A stretch of 64,000 nt of DNA from Novosphingobium sp. B1 (GTDB lineage: Bacteria; Pseudomonadota; Alphaproteobacteria; Sphingomonadales; Sphingomonadaceae), in contig NZ_FWXL01000008.1 of assembly GCF_900176395.1 (NCBI RefSeq), positions 1 through 64,000 on the forward strand, in the 5' to 3' direction. The translations under genes and the position numbers were made by a program. The notes beneath the pieces were generated by a model that was given only the letters and a program-made list of their open reading frames with translations, was not told the DNA's origin and ran no database searches. This document shows positions 37,667 to 47,684 of this stretch, one piece after another (within the stretch, counting starts at the first letter, position 1; the number at the start of each line of letters is the position of its first letter).

Positions 37667-38293
37667 ATGAACCGCCGCGCCATGGCCCACACCTTCAGAT
37701 CGATCCCCATGAGATCCATCCTCGCCGCGCTTGCCGCAACCTGCACTTTCGCACTCGCCGCGTGTGGCGGGGCTCCATCGGAGAAGCCGCCGCTGGAAGG
37801 TGCCGCCATCGGCGGTGACTTCACGCTGACCGGCAAGGACGGCAAGGCTGTGAAATGGAGCGACTTTGCCGGCAAGTATCGCATCGTTTATTTTGGCTAC
37901 ACCTTCTGCCCCGATGTCTGCCCGCTCGACATGCAGAACATCGCGCAAGGCGTGCGCCTGTTCGCCAAGGAACATCCGGACAGCAGTCCGATCGTGCCGA
38001 TCTTCATCACTATCGATCCGCAGCGCGATACGGCAGAAGTCGTGGGCAAGTATGCCGCCAACTTCGGCCCCAACGTGGTAGGCCTGACCGGCACGCCCGA
38101 CCAGATCGCCGATGTCGCCAAGAAATGGGCGGTATTCTACCAGAAGCGCGATGGTGCCAAGCCCGACGCCTATCTGATGGACCACAGCCGCGCGTCCTAC
38201 CTCATGGGCCCCAACGGCGAGGCCATCGCCCTGCTCCCCTCGGAACAGGACGGCAAGGCCGTCGCCTCAGAACTTGCCAAGTGGGTGCGTTGA
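37667..38293 (+). CDS. SCO1/SenC-family lipoprotein
   Basis: A protein of up to 208 residues; an internal ATG at 37709 gives a typical lipoprotein signal (RSILAALAATCTFALAAC, lipobox LAAC) and may be the true start. The thioredoxin-like body has the copper-binding FCPDVCP motif, VPIFITIDPQRDTAEVV, and the distal conserved His in LMDHSRASYLM. SCO proteins deliver copper and reduce the CuA site of cytochrome oxidase. The stop codon overlaps the start region of the YcgN-like gene. Confidence 0.9.
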   Translation: MNRRAMAHTFRSIPMRSILAALAATCTFALAACGGAPSEKPPLEGAAIGGDFTLTGKDGKAVKWSDFAGKYRIVYFGYTFCPDVCPLDMQNIAQGVRLFAKEHPDSSPIVPIFITIDPQRDTAEVVGKYAANFGPNVVGLTGTPDQIADVAKKWAVFYQKRDGAKPDAYLMDHSRASYLMGPNGEAIALLPSEQDGKAVASELAKWVR

Positions 38294-38733
38294 ACCAGGA
38301 CCGCTTCTGGGAACGGCCGGTCGAGACGCTGAGCCGCGAGCAGTGGGAAGCGCTGTGCGATGGCTGCGGCAAGTGCTGCCTGCACAAGCTGGAAGACGAC
38401 GACACCGGCGAAGTCTATCACACCAATGTCGCCTGCAAGCTTCTCGATCTCAAGAGCGCGCGCTGCAGCGACTACAAGCATCGCCGCGCCTATGTGCCCG
38501 ATTGCCTGCGTCTTACGCCGAAGCTGGCGCGCGAATTGCCTTGGCTTCCTGATAGCTGCGCCTATCGCCTGCGTGCCGACGGCAAGCCCCTGCCGGACTG
38601 GCACTATCTGATCAGCGGCGATCGCGAGGCGGTGCACCGCGCCGGGCAGTCGGTCGTCGGCAAGGTGGTCAGCGAGACGATTGCCGGGCCGATCGAGGAG
38701 CACATCGTGCCTTCGGATCACTTCGATGGCTAG
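38281..38733 (+). CDS. YcgN-family cysteine cluster protein (UPF0260)
   Basis: About 150 residues with an uncertain start (GTG 38281 or TTG 38290, both overlapping the SCO gene). Conserved clusters are LCDGCGKCCLHKLEDDDTGE, YHTNVACKLLDLKSARCSDY, VPDCLRLTP and LPDSCAYRL, a set of eight Cys characteristic of this family, which probably binds a metal or Fe-S cluster. Function unknown. Translationally coupled to both neighbours. Confidence 0.88.
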   Translation: MGALNQDRFWERPVETLSREQWEALCDGCGKCCLHKLEDDDTGEVYHTNVACKLLDLKSARCSDYKHRRAYVPDCLRLTPKLARELPWLPDSCAYRLRADGKPLPDWHYLISGDREAVHRAGQSVVGKVVSETIAGPIEEHIVPSDHFDG

Positions 38734-39496
38734 CGGCGTGCTCGACTGGCTGCGCCGCGCCGACCCCCGCGCAAAACAGGCTCCCACGCCCCGTGCGGTG
38801 GCCCGGCGCTCCATCACGGTGGGCGGGCGCGACTTGCCGCTGGTCATCCGCAAGCTGGGCCATGCGCGGCGGATGACGCTGCGCCTTGCCCCGGATGGCA
38901 GCGAAGCGCGCGTATCGATCCCGGCGTGGGGCCGCGTCGGCGATGCGGAGGCCTTCGCGCGCGACCGCGCCGAATGGCTTGCCAGCCAGCTTGCCCGCCT
39001 GCCCGAAGCCCGTGCGATAGAGCCGCAGTCGTCCCTGCCCTACCGCGGCGAGACGCTGCACATCCAGTGGCAGGAGAGGGCACGGCGCAAGCCGGAAGTC
39101 TGCGCGGGCGAACTCCGCATCGGCGGCCCGGTCGAAGGCCTGCCCACCCGGTTGCAGCGCTGGCTTGAGGCCGAGGCCCTGCGCCTGTGCGCCGACGATC
39201 TTGCCCATTACTGCGCCAGGGCCGGCGAGGCCGTACCGCGCCTGTCGCTTTCGCGCGCGCAGCGGCGCTGGGGAAGTTGCGCTGCCGATGGCTCGATCCG
39301 CATGAACTGGCGACTCGTGATGGCGCCGGACTTCGTGCGGCAGTCGGTCGTCGCGCATGAAGTGGCGCACATGAAGCACTTCGATCACAGCCCGGCGTTC
39401 CACGCCCACCTCGGCGGCCTGTACGAAGGCGACATCGATGCCGCCAATCGCTGGCTCAAGCGTCATGGTCGCTCGCTTTACGTGCTGTTCGGGTGA
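38726..39496 (+). CDS. YgjP/SprT-like metallopeptidase (DUF45)
   Basis: A 256-residue protein starting MASGVLDWLRRADPRA; the ATG overlaps the stop of the YcgN-like gene by eight bases. Zinc site HEVAH at residues 211-215 (VVAHEVAHMKHFDHSPAF) with the third ligand probably in KHFDHS. SLSRAQRRWGSCAADGSIRMNW is the second hallmark of the YgjP family. Predicted cytoplasmic zinc protease; substrate unknown. Confidence 0.9.
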   Translation: MASGVLDWLRRADPRAKQAPTPRAVARRSITVGGRDLPLVIRKLGHARRMTLRLAPDGSEARVSIPAWGRVGDAEAFARDRAEWLASQLARLPEARAIEPQSSLPYRGETLHIQWQERARRKPEVCAGELRIGGPVEGLPTRLQRWLEAEALRLCADDLAHYCARAGEAVPRLSLSRAQRRWGSCAADGSIRMNWRLVMAPDFVRQSVVAHEVAHMKHFDHSPAFHAHLGGLYEGDIDAANRWLKRHGRSLYVLFG

Positions 39497-39536
39497 TGGG
39501 TAGCGCTTTGCACCGCCAGTCCTTATCTTGGCCGGC

Positions 39537-40028
39537 ATGAAAGGCTTTTTCAGGAACGTCTCCCCTCGCCGCGCGGTCGTCGACTTGTGGGAAGTGATTG
39601 GCGCACCCAGCGAATATCGCCGCGTCGGGCTGATCATGGCCGCGATGGTCACAGGCGGGATCTTCTTCGTGATGACCCAGCAAGGTGGCCGCGGGCTGCC
39701 TCGCCCGCCTGAAATCACCTATTTCCCGAGCCTTCTGGAAAGCCGCACCGACGCCGAGATCCTTGCCGAAAACAAGGCGGCCACTGCAAAGGCCAAGGCC
39801 GAAGCGGCCGAGGAGGAGGCTAGCCAGGAGCGCGTCCGCCAGATGTACAAGGCCGTGGGGGATGCCACCGGGGTCGAGACCAGGAAGGCCTACGAGGAAG
39901 GCAAGGCCGAGCGCGAGGCGCTGAAGCGCAAGATCGACGCGGCGCGCAAGGAAGTGCTCGACAAGCATATGGTCGACAATCCGGTCTATGATGCCGAAAT
40001 GAAGAAGGCAGCCGGCAAGCAGCAATGA
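39537..40028 (+). CDS. Hypothetical membrane-anchored helical protein
   Basis: A 163-residue protein; ATG 39537 is chosen over a TTG at 39528. One transmembrane segment at about 30-50 (RVGLIMAAMVTGGIFFVM) is followed by PPEITYFPSLLESRTDAEIL and a charged coiled-coil-like helix (KAATAKAKAEAAEEEASQER). The 'EITYFPSL...DAEILAENK' region is common to short hypothetical proteins of sphingomonads. It overlaps ribD by four bases, so it is expressed with riboflavin synthesis. Confidence 0.75.
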   Translation: MKGFFRNVSPRRAVVDLWEVIGAPSEYRRVGLIMAAMVTGGIFFVMTQQGGRGLPRPPEITYFPSLLESRTDAEILAENKAATAKAKAEAAEEEASQERVRQMYKAVGDATGVETRKAYEEGKAEREALKRKIDAARKEVLDKHMVDNPVYDAEMKKAAGKQQ

Positions 40029-41017
40029 GCCGTGCCGAGGACCTGAGCTGGCTCGACGCTGCAGCCGCCGTTGCGGCGCGCGGGCGGCCATTGAGCAGGC
40101 CCAATCCGGCCGTTGGCGCGGTGATCGTCAGGGACGGCATCGTCGTCGGGCGTGGCTGGACGCAGTCCGGTGGCCGCCCCCATGCCGAAGCGGAAGCCCT
40201 GGCCATCGCTGGGGCGGCAGCCCATGGCGCCACTCTCTACGTCACGCTGGAACCGTGCGCCCATGCCAGCGCGCGCGGACCGTCATGCACGTCGCTGGTG
40301 CTGGATAGCGGTCTGGCCCGCGTGGTGATCGGGGTGGAGGACCCTGATCCGCGCACGGCGGGACGCGGTATCGCCGCCTTGCGCGCAGCGGGCATTGCGG
40401 CCGATGTGCTGCCCTGCCCCGCCGCCCAGGCTTCGCTCCAGGGATACCTCGCTCGCGCAAGGTTTGGCCGTCCGCACATCACCCTCAAGCTGGCAACGTC
40501 GCTGGACGGGCGGATTGCGCTGTCCGACGGATCCAGCAAGTGGATCACCGGGCCCGAAGCGCGCGCGCACTGCCATGTCGAGCGTTCGCGCGCCGATGCG
40601 ATCCTGGTCGGCGGCGGGACGCTGCGTGCCGACCAGCCCGGACTCGATGTTCGCCTGCCCGGACTCGAGCATCGCAGTCCGCAGCGGATGGCGCTGACAA
40701 GCGGCAAGGTGCCTGAAGGTTGGGTCGCAATTCCCGAGATCGAGGTCTTTGAAGGTCAGGGGAAGGTTTTCGAAGGTCTCGGCCAGGTCCAGCACATGTT
40801 CGTGGAAGGTGGAGCCCGCACAGCCGCAGCTTTCCTCAAGGCTGATCTGGTCGACCGACTGCTGATCTACCGCGCTCCTATCATCATCGGCGATGGCCTG
40901 CCCTGCATCGCCGATATCGGGTTGGAGTCGCTGGCTCACGCGCATGGCCGGTGGCAGAACGTGGACCGCCGGACGCTTGGCAGCGACGCGCTCGACGTCT
41001 ACGAGCGGGCGCGCTGA
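40025..41017 (+). CDS. ribD: Bifunctional pyrimidine deaminase/reductase RibD
   Basis: A 330-residue enzyme of riboflavin biosynthesis. The deaminase domain (1-140) has the zinc ligands in GGRPHAEAEAL and LEPCAHASARGPSC. The reductase domain has KLATSLDGRIALSDGSSKWI, HVERSRADAILVGGGTLRAD and FVEGGARTAAAFL. It converts the pyrimidine product of GTP cyclohydrolase II to the ribitylamino intermediate. It is slightly shorter than E. coli RibD in the reductase half but all motifs are present. No FMN riboswitch is visible upstream. Confidence 0.96.
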   Translation: MSRAEDLSWLDAAAAVAARGRPLSRPNPAVGAVIVRDGIVVGRGWTQSGGRPHAEAEALAIAGAAAHGATLYVTLEPCAHASARGPSCTSLVLDSGLARVVIGVEDPDPRTAGRGIAALRAAGIAADVLPCPAAQASLQGYLARARFGRPHITLKLATSLDGRIALSDGSSKWITGPEARAHCHVERSRADAILVGGGTLRADQPGLDVRLPGLEHRSPQRMALTSGKVPEGWVAIPEIEVFEGQGKVFEGLGQVQHMFVEGGARTAAAFLKADLVDRLLIYRAPIIIGDGLPCIADIGLESLAHAHGRWQNVDRRTLGSDALDVYERAR

Positions 41018-41029
41018 AGGAGATTTGAT

Positions 41030-41653
41030 ATGTTCACCGGGATCGTCACCGAAGTCGGCAGCATCCTTGCCATCGAGGACAAGGGCGACCGCCACATCAC
41101 GATCTCGTGCGCGATGGACCCGGCCAAGATCGCCATCGGTGCCTCGATCGCCTGCTCGGGCGTGTGCCTGACCGTGGTGGACAAGGGCGGCGTCGCCGGA
41201 GAAGGCTGGTTCGCGGTGGACGTCTCGGGCGAGACCGTCAGCCGCACAGCGCCCGAACAGTGGACCGTCGGTGCACCGCTCAACCTTGAGCCAGCGTTGA
41301 AGCTGGGCGATGAGCTGGGCGGGCATATCGTGACCGGTCACGTCGATGCGGTGGGCGAAGTCGTCGGCATCTGTCCCGATGGCGCCTCGCTGAAGTTCGG
41401 CATTTCAGCCCCGCAGGAACTGGCCCCCTACATCGCGGCCAAGGGCTCGATCACCGTCAACGGTGTTTCGCTGACGGTGAACGAGGTTGCCGACCAGCCC
41501 GACGGCTCGTGCCATTTCGCGCTGAACATCATCCCGCACACCGCGCAGGTCACCACGATGGGTGCGCTCGAGCCGGGGTCGAAAGTGAACCTCGAGATCG
41601 ACGTGCTGGCACGCTATCTCAAGCGGATGCAAAGCCTGGCCTCGCAGGGCTGA
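41030..41653 (+). CDS. ribE: Riboflavin synthase alpha chain
   Basis: A 207-residue protein with two lumazine-binding barrels: MFTGIVTEVGSILAIEDKGD, then IACSGVCLTVVDKGG in the first half, and HIVTGHVDAVGEVVGI with ITVNGVSLTVNEV in the second. It dismutates 6,7-dimethyl-8-ribityllumazine to riboflavin. It starts 12 bases after ribD with GAAGGAG upstream. Convergent with the alpha/beta hydrolase gene. Confidence 0.97.
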   Translation: MFTGIVTEVGSILAIEDKGDRHITISCAMDPAKIAIGASIACSGVCLTVVDKGGVAGEGWFAVDVSGETVSRTAPEQWTVGAPLNLEPALKLGDELGGHIVTGHVDAVGEVVGICPDGASLKFGISAPQELAPYIAAKGSITVNGVSLTVNEVADQPDGSCHFALNIIPHTAQVTTMGALEPGSKVNLEIDVLARYLKRMQSLASQG

Positions 41654-41660
41654 GCCGCGT

Positions 41661-42329
41661 TCAGGCGCAGCCGAGCACGATCTTTAGCAACTGCGCCGGC
41701 TGGTCGCCCATCACGTTGTGGGTGGCTTCGGCCTCGTGATATTCCCACGCCGGATCGTCCTGCACGGCTTCGGCGAACTTGCCGAAGGGTGATGGGCTCC
41801 AGCCATTGGCGAATATGTAGATGCGGCGGGGGATCTTCGCTTCCTCGCCGGTGAAGCGCACGGCCTCGACCAGCGTCAGCAGCGGGTGATCGGACAGGAC
41901 CGGACTTTCGAGACCGGGGAGCGGAGACACGGCACCGGGCTTGTGCTTCTGGCTGCCGATATAGTGATCATGCTCCCACTGCCCGGTCAGGTCCCACAGT
42001 GATTGGCCGTCCTGGGGCAGGAAGGCATCGACATAGACGATGGCGTCAATCCGCGCGCCGAGGCGCGTGGCCACGCCGGTGATGACCATGCCGCCCCACG
42101 AATGGCCAACCAGCACGAAGCGGTCGAAGCCGGCAGTGGCGATCTGGGCACAGACATCATCGATGTGCGTGGTCAGCGTGATGCCGGGATGGAATTCAGC
42201 CTTGCGCTTGCCCAGCCCGGTCAGCTCCGCAGAAAGAACGCGGTGGCCGGCAGCAACGAGATCGGCCTTAAGCCGGTCCCATGCGAAGCTGCCGCCCCAT
42301 GCACCGTGTACCAGCACAAAGTCGGTCAT
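41661..42329 (-). CDS. Alpha/beta hydrolase
   Basis: A 222-residue enzyme of the salicylate-esterase-like group. MTDFVLVHGAWGGSFAWDRL supplies the oxyanion region, VLVGHSWGGMVITG the nucleophile elbow with Ser in GHSWGG, and EAEATHNVMGDQP the catalytic His. Probably an ester hydrolase for an aromatic ester or lactone. It is the last gene of the ligM-like/metF operon, three bases after metF, so it may supply O-methylated substrates to the demethylase. Confidence 0.85.
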   Translation of the reverse strand: MTDFVLVHGAWGGSFAWDRLKADLVAAGHRVLSAELTGLGKRKAEFHPGITLTTHIDDVCAQIATAGFDRFVLVGHSWGGMVITGVATRLGARIDAIVYVDAFLPQDGQSLWDLTGQWEHDHYIGSQKHKPGAVSPLPGLESPVLSDHPLLTLVEAVRFTGEEAKIPRRIYIFANGWSPSPFGKFAEAVQDDPAWEYHEAEATHNVMGDQPAQLLKIVLGCA

Positions 42330-42332
42330 TGC

Positions 42333-43223
42333 TCAGGCTCCCTGACCGATGCCGTGCTTCCTGTTGTAACCGTGAATCCATTCGAGCGTCTTGGTCAGAC
42401 CACCGAAGGGGTAGAAGTGCAGGCGCACCTTGCCATGCTCAGGCCCTAAACCCTTTGCAAAGGCATCGACCAGCTTGTCGGGGCCTGCGGTGCCCAGCAG
42501 GTTCGTGACCGAGATACCGTATTTCTTGAGCACCGAGGTCGACGCGCCGACACCGCAGCGCGCGGCAAAGGCGAGCAGGCGCTTGATCCCGGCGGGCCCT
42601 GGCACGCCGATGCGCACCGGGGCATCGATGCCGCGCGCGCGCAATTCCTTGAGCCAGGCAAGGAAGGCATCAGGATCGAAGCCGAACTGGGTGACGATCA
42701 GCGGGGCCATGCCGCGGGCGGTGATTTCCGCGACCTTCTTTTCGAGCACAGCCCAGCATTCGGCCTCGGACATGTTGGGGTGCCCTTCCGGGTGGCCGCC
42801 GATGCCGATGGCCTTGATGCCCGAGCGTTCGAAAGCGCCGGTCGCGATCAGGGCGGAGGTGTCGAAATAGGGGCCGACCGGCTCGGGCGGATCGCCGGCA
42901 ACGATGAAGCAGCGCGTCACCCCGGCCTGTTCGACCACGGCGCGCAGGTAACCTTCGAAATCATCCTCGGACGTGATCCGCCGCGCGGAAAAATGGGGCA
43001 TCGGCTCAAAGCCGAGTTCGCGCACTGCAATAGTCGCCGCTACGCGGGCGCCGACATCTTCGCCCGGCAGGAAGGTAACGGCAATCGGGGTTTCGGCCGG
43101 AATGAGCGGGGAGGCATCGCGCAGCGAGGCTTCATCCTTCGCGGTCATCTCGAGGCTGAAACCATCGGTGATCCCGTCGGGCGTCTTGTCCCAGTTGGGA
43201 TGGATGATCGATGCCTTGGCCAT
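42333..43223 (-). CDS. metF: Methylenetetrahydrofolate reductase
   Basis: A 296-residue FAD-dependent TIM-barrel protein starting MAKASIIHPNWDKTPDG. It has SLEMTAKDEASLRD, FEPMPHFSARRI, CFIVAGDPPEPVGPY, AIGIGGHPEGHPNMSE and IVTQFGFDPDAFLAWL. In this setting it would oxidise methyl-THF made by the O-demethylase to methylene-THF, the same neighbour relation as ligM-metF in Sphingobium sp. SYK-6. Located 80 bases after the demethylase. Confidence 0.93.
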   Translation of the reverse strand: MAKASIIHPNWDKTPDGITDGFSLEMTAKDEASLRDASPLIPAETPIAVTFLPGEDVGARVAATIAVRELGFEPMPHFSARRITSEDDFEGYLRAVVEQAGVTRCFIVAGDPPEPVGPYFDTSALIATGAFERSGIKAIGIGGHPEGHPNMSEAECWAVLEKKVAEITARGMAPLIVTQFGFDPDAFLAWLKELRARGIDAPVRIGVPGPAGIKRLLAFAARCGVGASTSVLKKYGISVTNLLGTAGPDKLVDAFAKGLGPEHGKVRLHFYPFGGLTKTLEWIHGYNRKHGIGQGA

Positions 43224-43303
43224 GTTCGGGATCCTCTGTGGAAATGGAACGTCCCGCCCGGCCACCTTTGCGATGGCCCGGGCGGGGTTCTGTTCAGTTC
43301 GCC

Positions 43304-44761
<1,458 letters not shown>

Positions 44762-44838
44762 TCATTCGAGATTCGCAATGGGAAATGTTGCGCCTGATGA
44801 GCGCCACCCCTAGCGCGACAACGACGGGAGAGATTTTG

Positions 44839-45693
44839 ATGAGCGCATCGCTGATTCTGACGCTGTCTTGCGAGGACAAGCCGGGGATCGTGGCCCGGGT
44901 AACGGGCAACCTCTATGACGCTGGCGGCAACATTCGCGAAGCGCAGCAATTCGATGACGCGCTGAGCGGCAAGTTCTTCATGCGCGTGGTGTTCGATCCG
45001 GGCGATGCCGGTGTCGATGCGTTCCGTGCAGCATTTGCCCCGGTCGCCGACGATTACGGCATGGAATGGAACATGCGCGATACCGCAGTGAAGCGGAAGG
45101 TCGTGCTGATGGTCAGCAAGTTCGACCACTGCCTTGGCGACCTGCTTTACCGCACGCGCATCGGCGAACTGCCGATGGAGGTCGTCGCGATTCTCGGCAA
45201 CCATCCCAAGGAAGCCCTGTCGATCTCGCTGATCGGCGATGTGCCCTATTATCACCTGCCGATCACCAAGGAGACCAAGCCGCAGCAGGAAGCCGAAGTG
45301 AAGCGCATCGTCACCGAGACGGGCGCGGAGCTGGTGGTGCTCGCGCGCTACATGCAGATCCTGTCCGATGATCTCACCGCTTTCCTCGCGGGCCGCTGCA
45401 TCAACATCCACCACTCGTTCCTGCCGAGCTTCAAGGGCGCAAAGCCCTATCACCAGGCCCATGCGCGCGGCGTGAAGATGATCGGTGCGACCGGCCACTA
45501 CGTGACCGCCGACCTCGACGAAGGCCCGATCATCCACCAGGACGTGGAGACCGTGACCCACGCCGACAGCCCGGAAGACCTGGTGCGCAAGGGCCGCGAC
45601 GTGGAGCGCCGCGTGCTGGCCGAAGCGGTGCGCCTCCATCTGGAAGATCGCGCACTGGTCAACGGCAACAAGACCGTCGTGTTCAAGAGCTGA
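44839..45693 (+). CDS. purU: Formyltetrahydrofolate deformylase
   Basis: A 284-residue enzyme. ATG 44839 follows GGGAGAG; an upstream in-frame start at 44719 is rejected. The N-terminal ACT domain (SLILTLSCEDKPGIVARVTG) and C-terminal formyltransferase fold (VVAILGNHPK, LARYMQILSDDL, NIHHSFLPSFKGAKPYHQA, IGATGHYVTADLDEGPII) are complete. It hydrolyses 10-formyl-THF to formate and THF, regenerating THF for O-demethylation, a job done by ligH in SYK-6. Confidence 0.94.
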   Translation: MSASLILTLSCEDKPGIVARVTGNLYDAGGNIREAQQFDDALSGKFFMRVVFDPGDAGVDAFRAAFAPVADDYGMEWNMRDTAVKRKVVLMVSKFDHCLGDLLYRTRIGELPMEVVAILGNHPKEALSISLIGDVPYYHLPITKETKPQQEAEVKRIVTETGAELVVLARYMQILSDDLTAFLAGRCINIHHSFLPSFKGAKPYHQAHARGVKMIGATGHYVTADLDEGPIIHQDVETVTHADSPEDLVRKGRDVERRVLAEAVRLHLEDRALVNGNKTVVFKS

Positions 45694-45716
45694 CGCCTTG
45701 ATGCGTTGAATTCAGG

Positions 45717-45751
45717 CGGCGGCAGGAGCACCATGCTTCTGCCGCCGTTTT
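45717..45751 (+). terminator. Terminator after purU
   Basis: CGGCGGCAGGAG (45717-45728) pairs with CTTCTGCCGCCG (45736-45747) with one G-T wobble and is followed by TTTT. It lies between purU and the VOC gene. Confidence 0.8.
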
Positions 45752-45768
45752 GCTGCGGGAGAGGACAG

Positions 45769-46170
45769 ATGCACGTCAACGCGCTCGATCACGTCAACAT
45801 CATTACCGACCGGCTCGACGAGACGGCCGAATTCTACAAGGCACTGCTCGGGCTTGAACGGCGGGACGCCCCGCCTCCCCTTACCCCGCAGAATGCGCAG
45901 TGGATGCATGATGCCGGCGGCAAGGCCATCGTGCACATCAACGCGGTGGATTGCCCGCGCACCTATGACCGCGAGGTGCAACCGGGTTCGCTCACCGGCG
46001 CGATCCATCACGTTGCGCTCAACTGCGCGGGCCACGATGAAGTGCTGGCGCGCCTGGCTGCGCTGGGGCTCGACTACCAGACCAACGTGGTCGAAGCTAT
46101 CGGTCTGCGGCAGATCTTTACCGCAGACCCGAACAACGTACTGCTGGAGTTGAACTTCTTCGCCGATTAG
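45769..46170 (+). CDS. VOC-superfamily (glyoxalase/dioxygenase-fold) protein
   Basis: A 133-residue protein starting MHVNALDHVNIITDRLDETA after GGGAGAGGACAG. Metal-site positions fit the vicinal oxygen chelate fold: His in LDHVNI, His in AIHHVALNC and Glu in NNVLLELNFF. Possible roles are glyoxalase, epimerase or extradiol-like chemistry; the substrate is unknown. Its stop overlaps the stop of the convergent hydrolase by four bases. Confidence 0.85.
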   Translation: MHVNALDHVNIITDRLDETAEFYKALLGLERRDAPPPLTPQNAQWMHDAGGKAIVHINAVDCPRTYDREVQPGSLTGAIHHVALNCAGHDEVLARLAALGLDYQTNVVEAIGLRQIFTADPNNVLLELNFFAD

Positions 46171-46904
46171 GCGGGGATCGCCGCCTCCAGCGCGTTAGCC
46201 AGCTCTGCTGGCTTGGACAGGTAGGGGCTGTGATCGGCCTCAAGCGTGACCACGTGAGCGCCGGGCGACATGGCGATCATGCGACGCTGGCTCTCGATGG
46301 GGATCGTGCGGTCGAGCGTGCATTCGACGTAAGTGCGCGGCAGGCTGCCCCAGCGTTCGGGCGTGACGGCAATCTTCTGCGAGCGTGGCGCGTGCGGTTC
46401 GGCCATGAGCCTTGCCATCGCGGCTTCGACCAGATCCGAAGGCGAAACTTGCGCAAAGACGGGTGCAGCATTCGCCGCATCGACAACCGTCGCCACGCCG
46501 CCGTGCACCTTGGAAATGATCGCATCGAAGGCGGGGTTCGGACCTTCGAGTTCCTTGAACTCGGCGCGGCTCATGCCCGATGGCAACATCATCGCGCAGA
46601 TATAGACTATGGCATCCATCGCTGAGGGTTCGCGCTCGGCCGCAGTGGAGACGACGAGGCCGCCGCGCGAGTGACCGCCGAGGACAACTGGCCCGATGCC
46701 CTGCGCCTTGAGATCGCGGCAATGCTGCGCAGCAAAATCGCCCCACCCGTCAAGAGTGACGGCGGCCATCTCCTCTGCCGTTCCGCCCATGCCAGGCAGT
46801 GTTGGCGCGATTACGGTGTGGCCACGGGCGCGCAGAATTTCGGCAACGGGATCAAAACACCAACCGCCATGCCAGGAACCATGAATCAGAACGAAACCAG
46901 CCAT
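46167..46904 (-). CDS. Alpha/beta hydrolase
   Basis: A 245-residue enzyme. MAGFVLIHGSWHGGWCFDPV is the oxyanion region; VVLGGHSRGGLVVS carries the nucleophile Ser; LEADHSPYLSKP provides the His. It resembles hydroxynitrile-lyase/esterase-type hydrolases. It is the last gene of the long leftward operon and overlaps the GST gene stop by one base (TGATG). Probably an aromatic ester or ketone hydrolase within the pathway. Confidence 0.85.
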   Translation of the reverse strand: MAGFVLIHGSWHGGWCFDPVAEILRARGHTVIAPTLPGMGGTAEEMAAVTLDGWGDFAAQHCRDLKAQGIGPVVLGGHSRGGLVVSTAAEREPSAMDAIVYICAMMLPSGMSRAEFKELEGPNPAFDAIISKVHGGVATVVDAANAAPVFAQVSPSDLVEAAMARLMAEPHAPRSQKIAVTPERWGSLPRTYVECTLDRTIPIESQRRMIAMSPGAHVVTLEADHSPYLSKPAELANALEAAIPA

Positions 46905-47680
46905 CAGCGCACATGCCCCGACCAGGTGCGCAGGCCCGGAGCCGTGCGGTCCTCGCTCTTCAGGGCTTCAGCCACGGCAGGGCGCGCAGTGACGGCATCG
47001 CGCCATTCGCACAGGCGGGGGAAGCGGCTAGCCACTTCCATTTCGGGAAACATGCGTTCAACCATCATGCCGCAGTGCGAATAAAAGTTGATGTCGGCAA
47101 GAGTGTAGGTGTCACCTGCCAACCACTTTGTTTGCCCAAGCTGCGCTTCAACCTTGGCAAGGGCATATTCGATCTTGGCGGTGGCATTGGCGAGGTCCGC
47201 TTCGGAGAAGCCTGAACGCGCAGTCGCCCACTTCTTGCGCTGGTCTGGCAGTGGGATGCTTTCGAGCAGTTTCTCGAAATCGCCGCTTTCGATATTCCGC
47301 GCAATCACGCCGACCATGCGGTGCCAGCCGTGCATCGAGACGAAGTTCATCACGTGCTCGTCGATGAACTTGTTCCAGTAGCGCATGCGCGCCGCGCCAA
47401 CTGGATCGCGCGGGCGCAGGGGCGCATCGGCAGGCTGGGCATCGGGGAATGCGTCTTCGAGATATTCGTTGATCACCGTGGTGTGGGTGATGATCGTGCC
47501 GTCATGATCGAGTACGGGCACCTGGCCTTCGGGATTGATCGCGGTGAACCACGGCTGGTGCTGCTCGAACTTGTGCAGGTCGACATAGATACTCTCGTAG
47601 GCGAGACCCTTCTCCTTGAGGGGGACCATCGACTTGAGCGAGTTCGCCAGCGGTTCGGCGTGGTAGTATTTGAGGGCCAT
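46904..47680 (-). CDS. Glutathione S-transferase, LigF-like beta-etherase type
   Basis: A 258-residue protein starting MALKYYHAEPLANSLKSMVP; the frame to 47860 is an extension into the neighbour. The thioredoxin fold has LANSLKSMVPLKEKGL, KFEQHQPWFTAINPEGQVPV and THTTVINEYLEDAFPD, a pattern strikingly like LigF of Sphingobium, which cleaves beta-aryl ether bonds with glutathione. The helical C-terminal domain has WLAGDTYTLADINFYSHCG. A beta-etherase or a glutathione-dependent isomerase are both possible. Confidence 0.85.
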   Translation of the reverse strand: MALKYYHAEPLANSLKSMVPLKEKGLAYESIYVDLHKFEQHQPWFTAINPEGQVPVLDHDGTIITHTTVINEYLEDAFPDAQPADAPLRPRDPVGAARMRYWNKFIDEHVMNFVSMHGWHRMVGVIARNIESGDFEKLLESIPLPDQRKKWATARSGFSEADLANATAKIEYALAKVEAQLGQTKWLAGDTYTLADINFYSHCGMMVERMFPEMEVASRFPRLCEWRDAVTARPAVAEALKSEDRTAPGLRTWSGHVR

Positions 47681-47684
47681 AAGA

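Noticed and set aside
39900..41030. FMN riboswitch ahead of ribD or ribE
   Set aside because: ribD overlaps the upstream gene by four bases and ribE follows by 12 bases, leaving no room for an aptamer.
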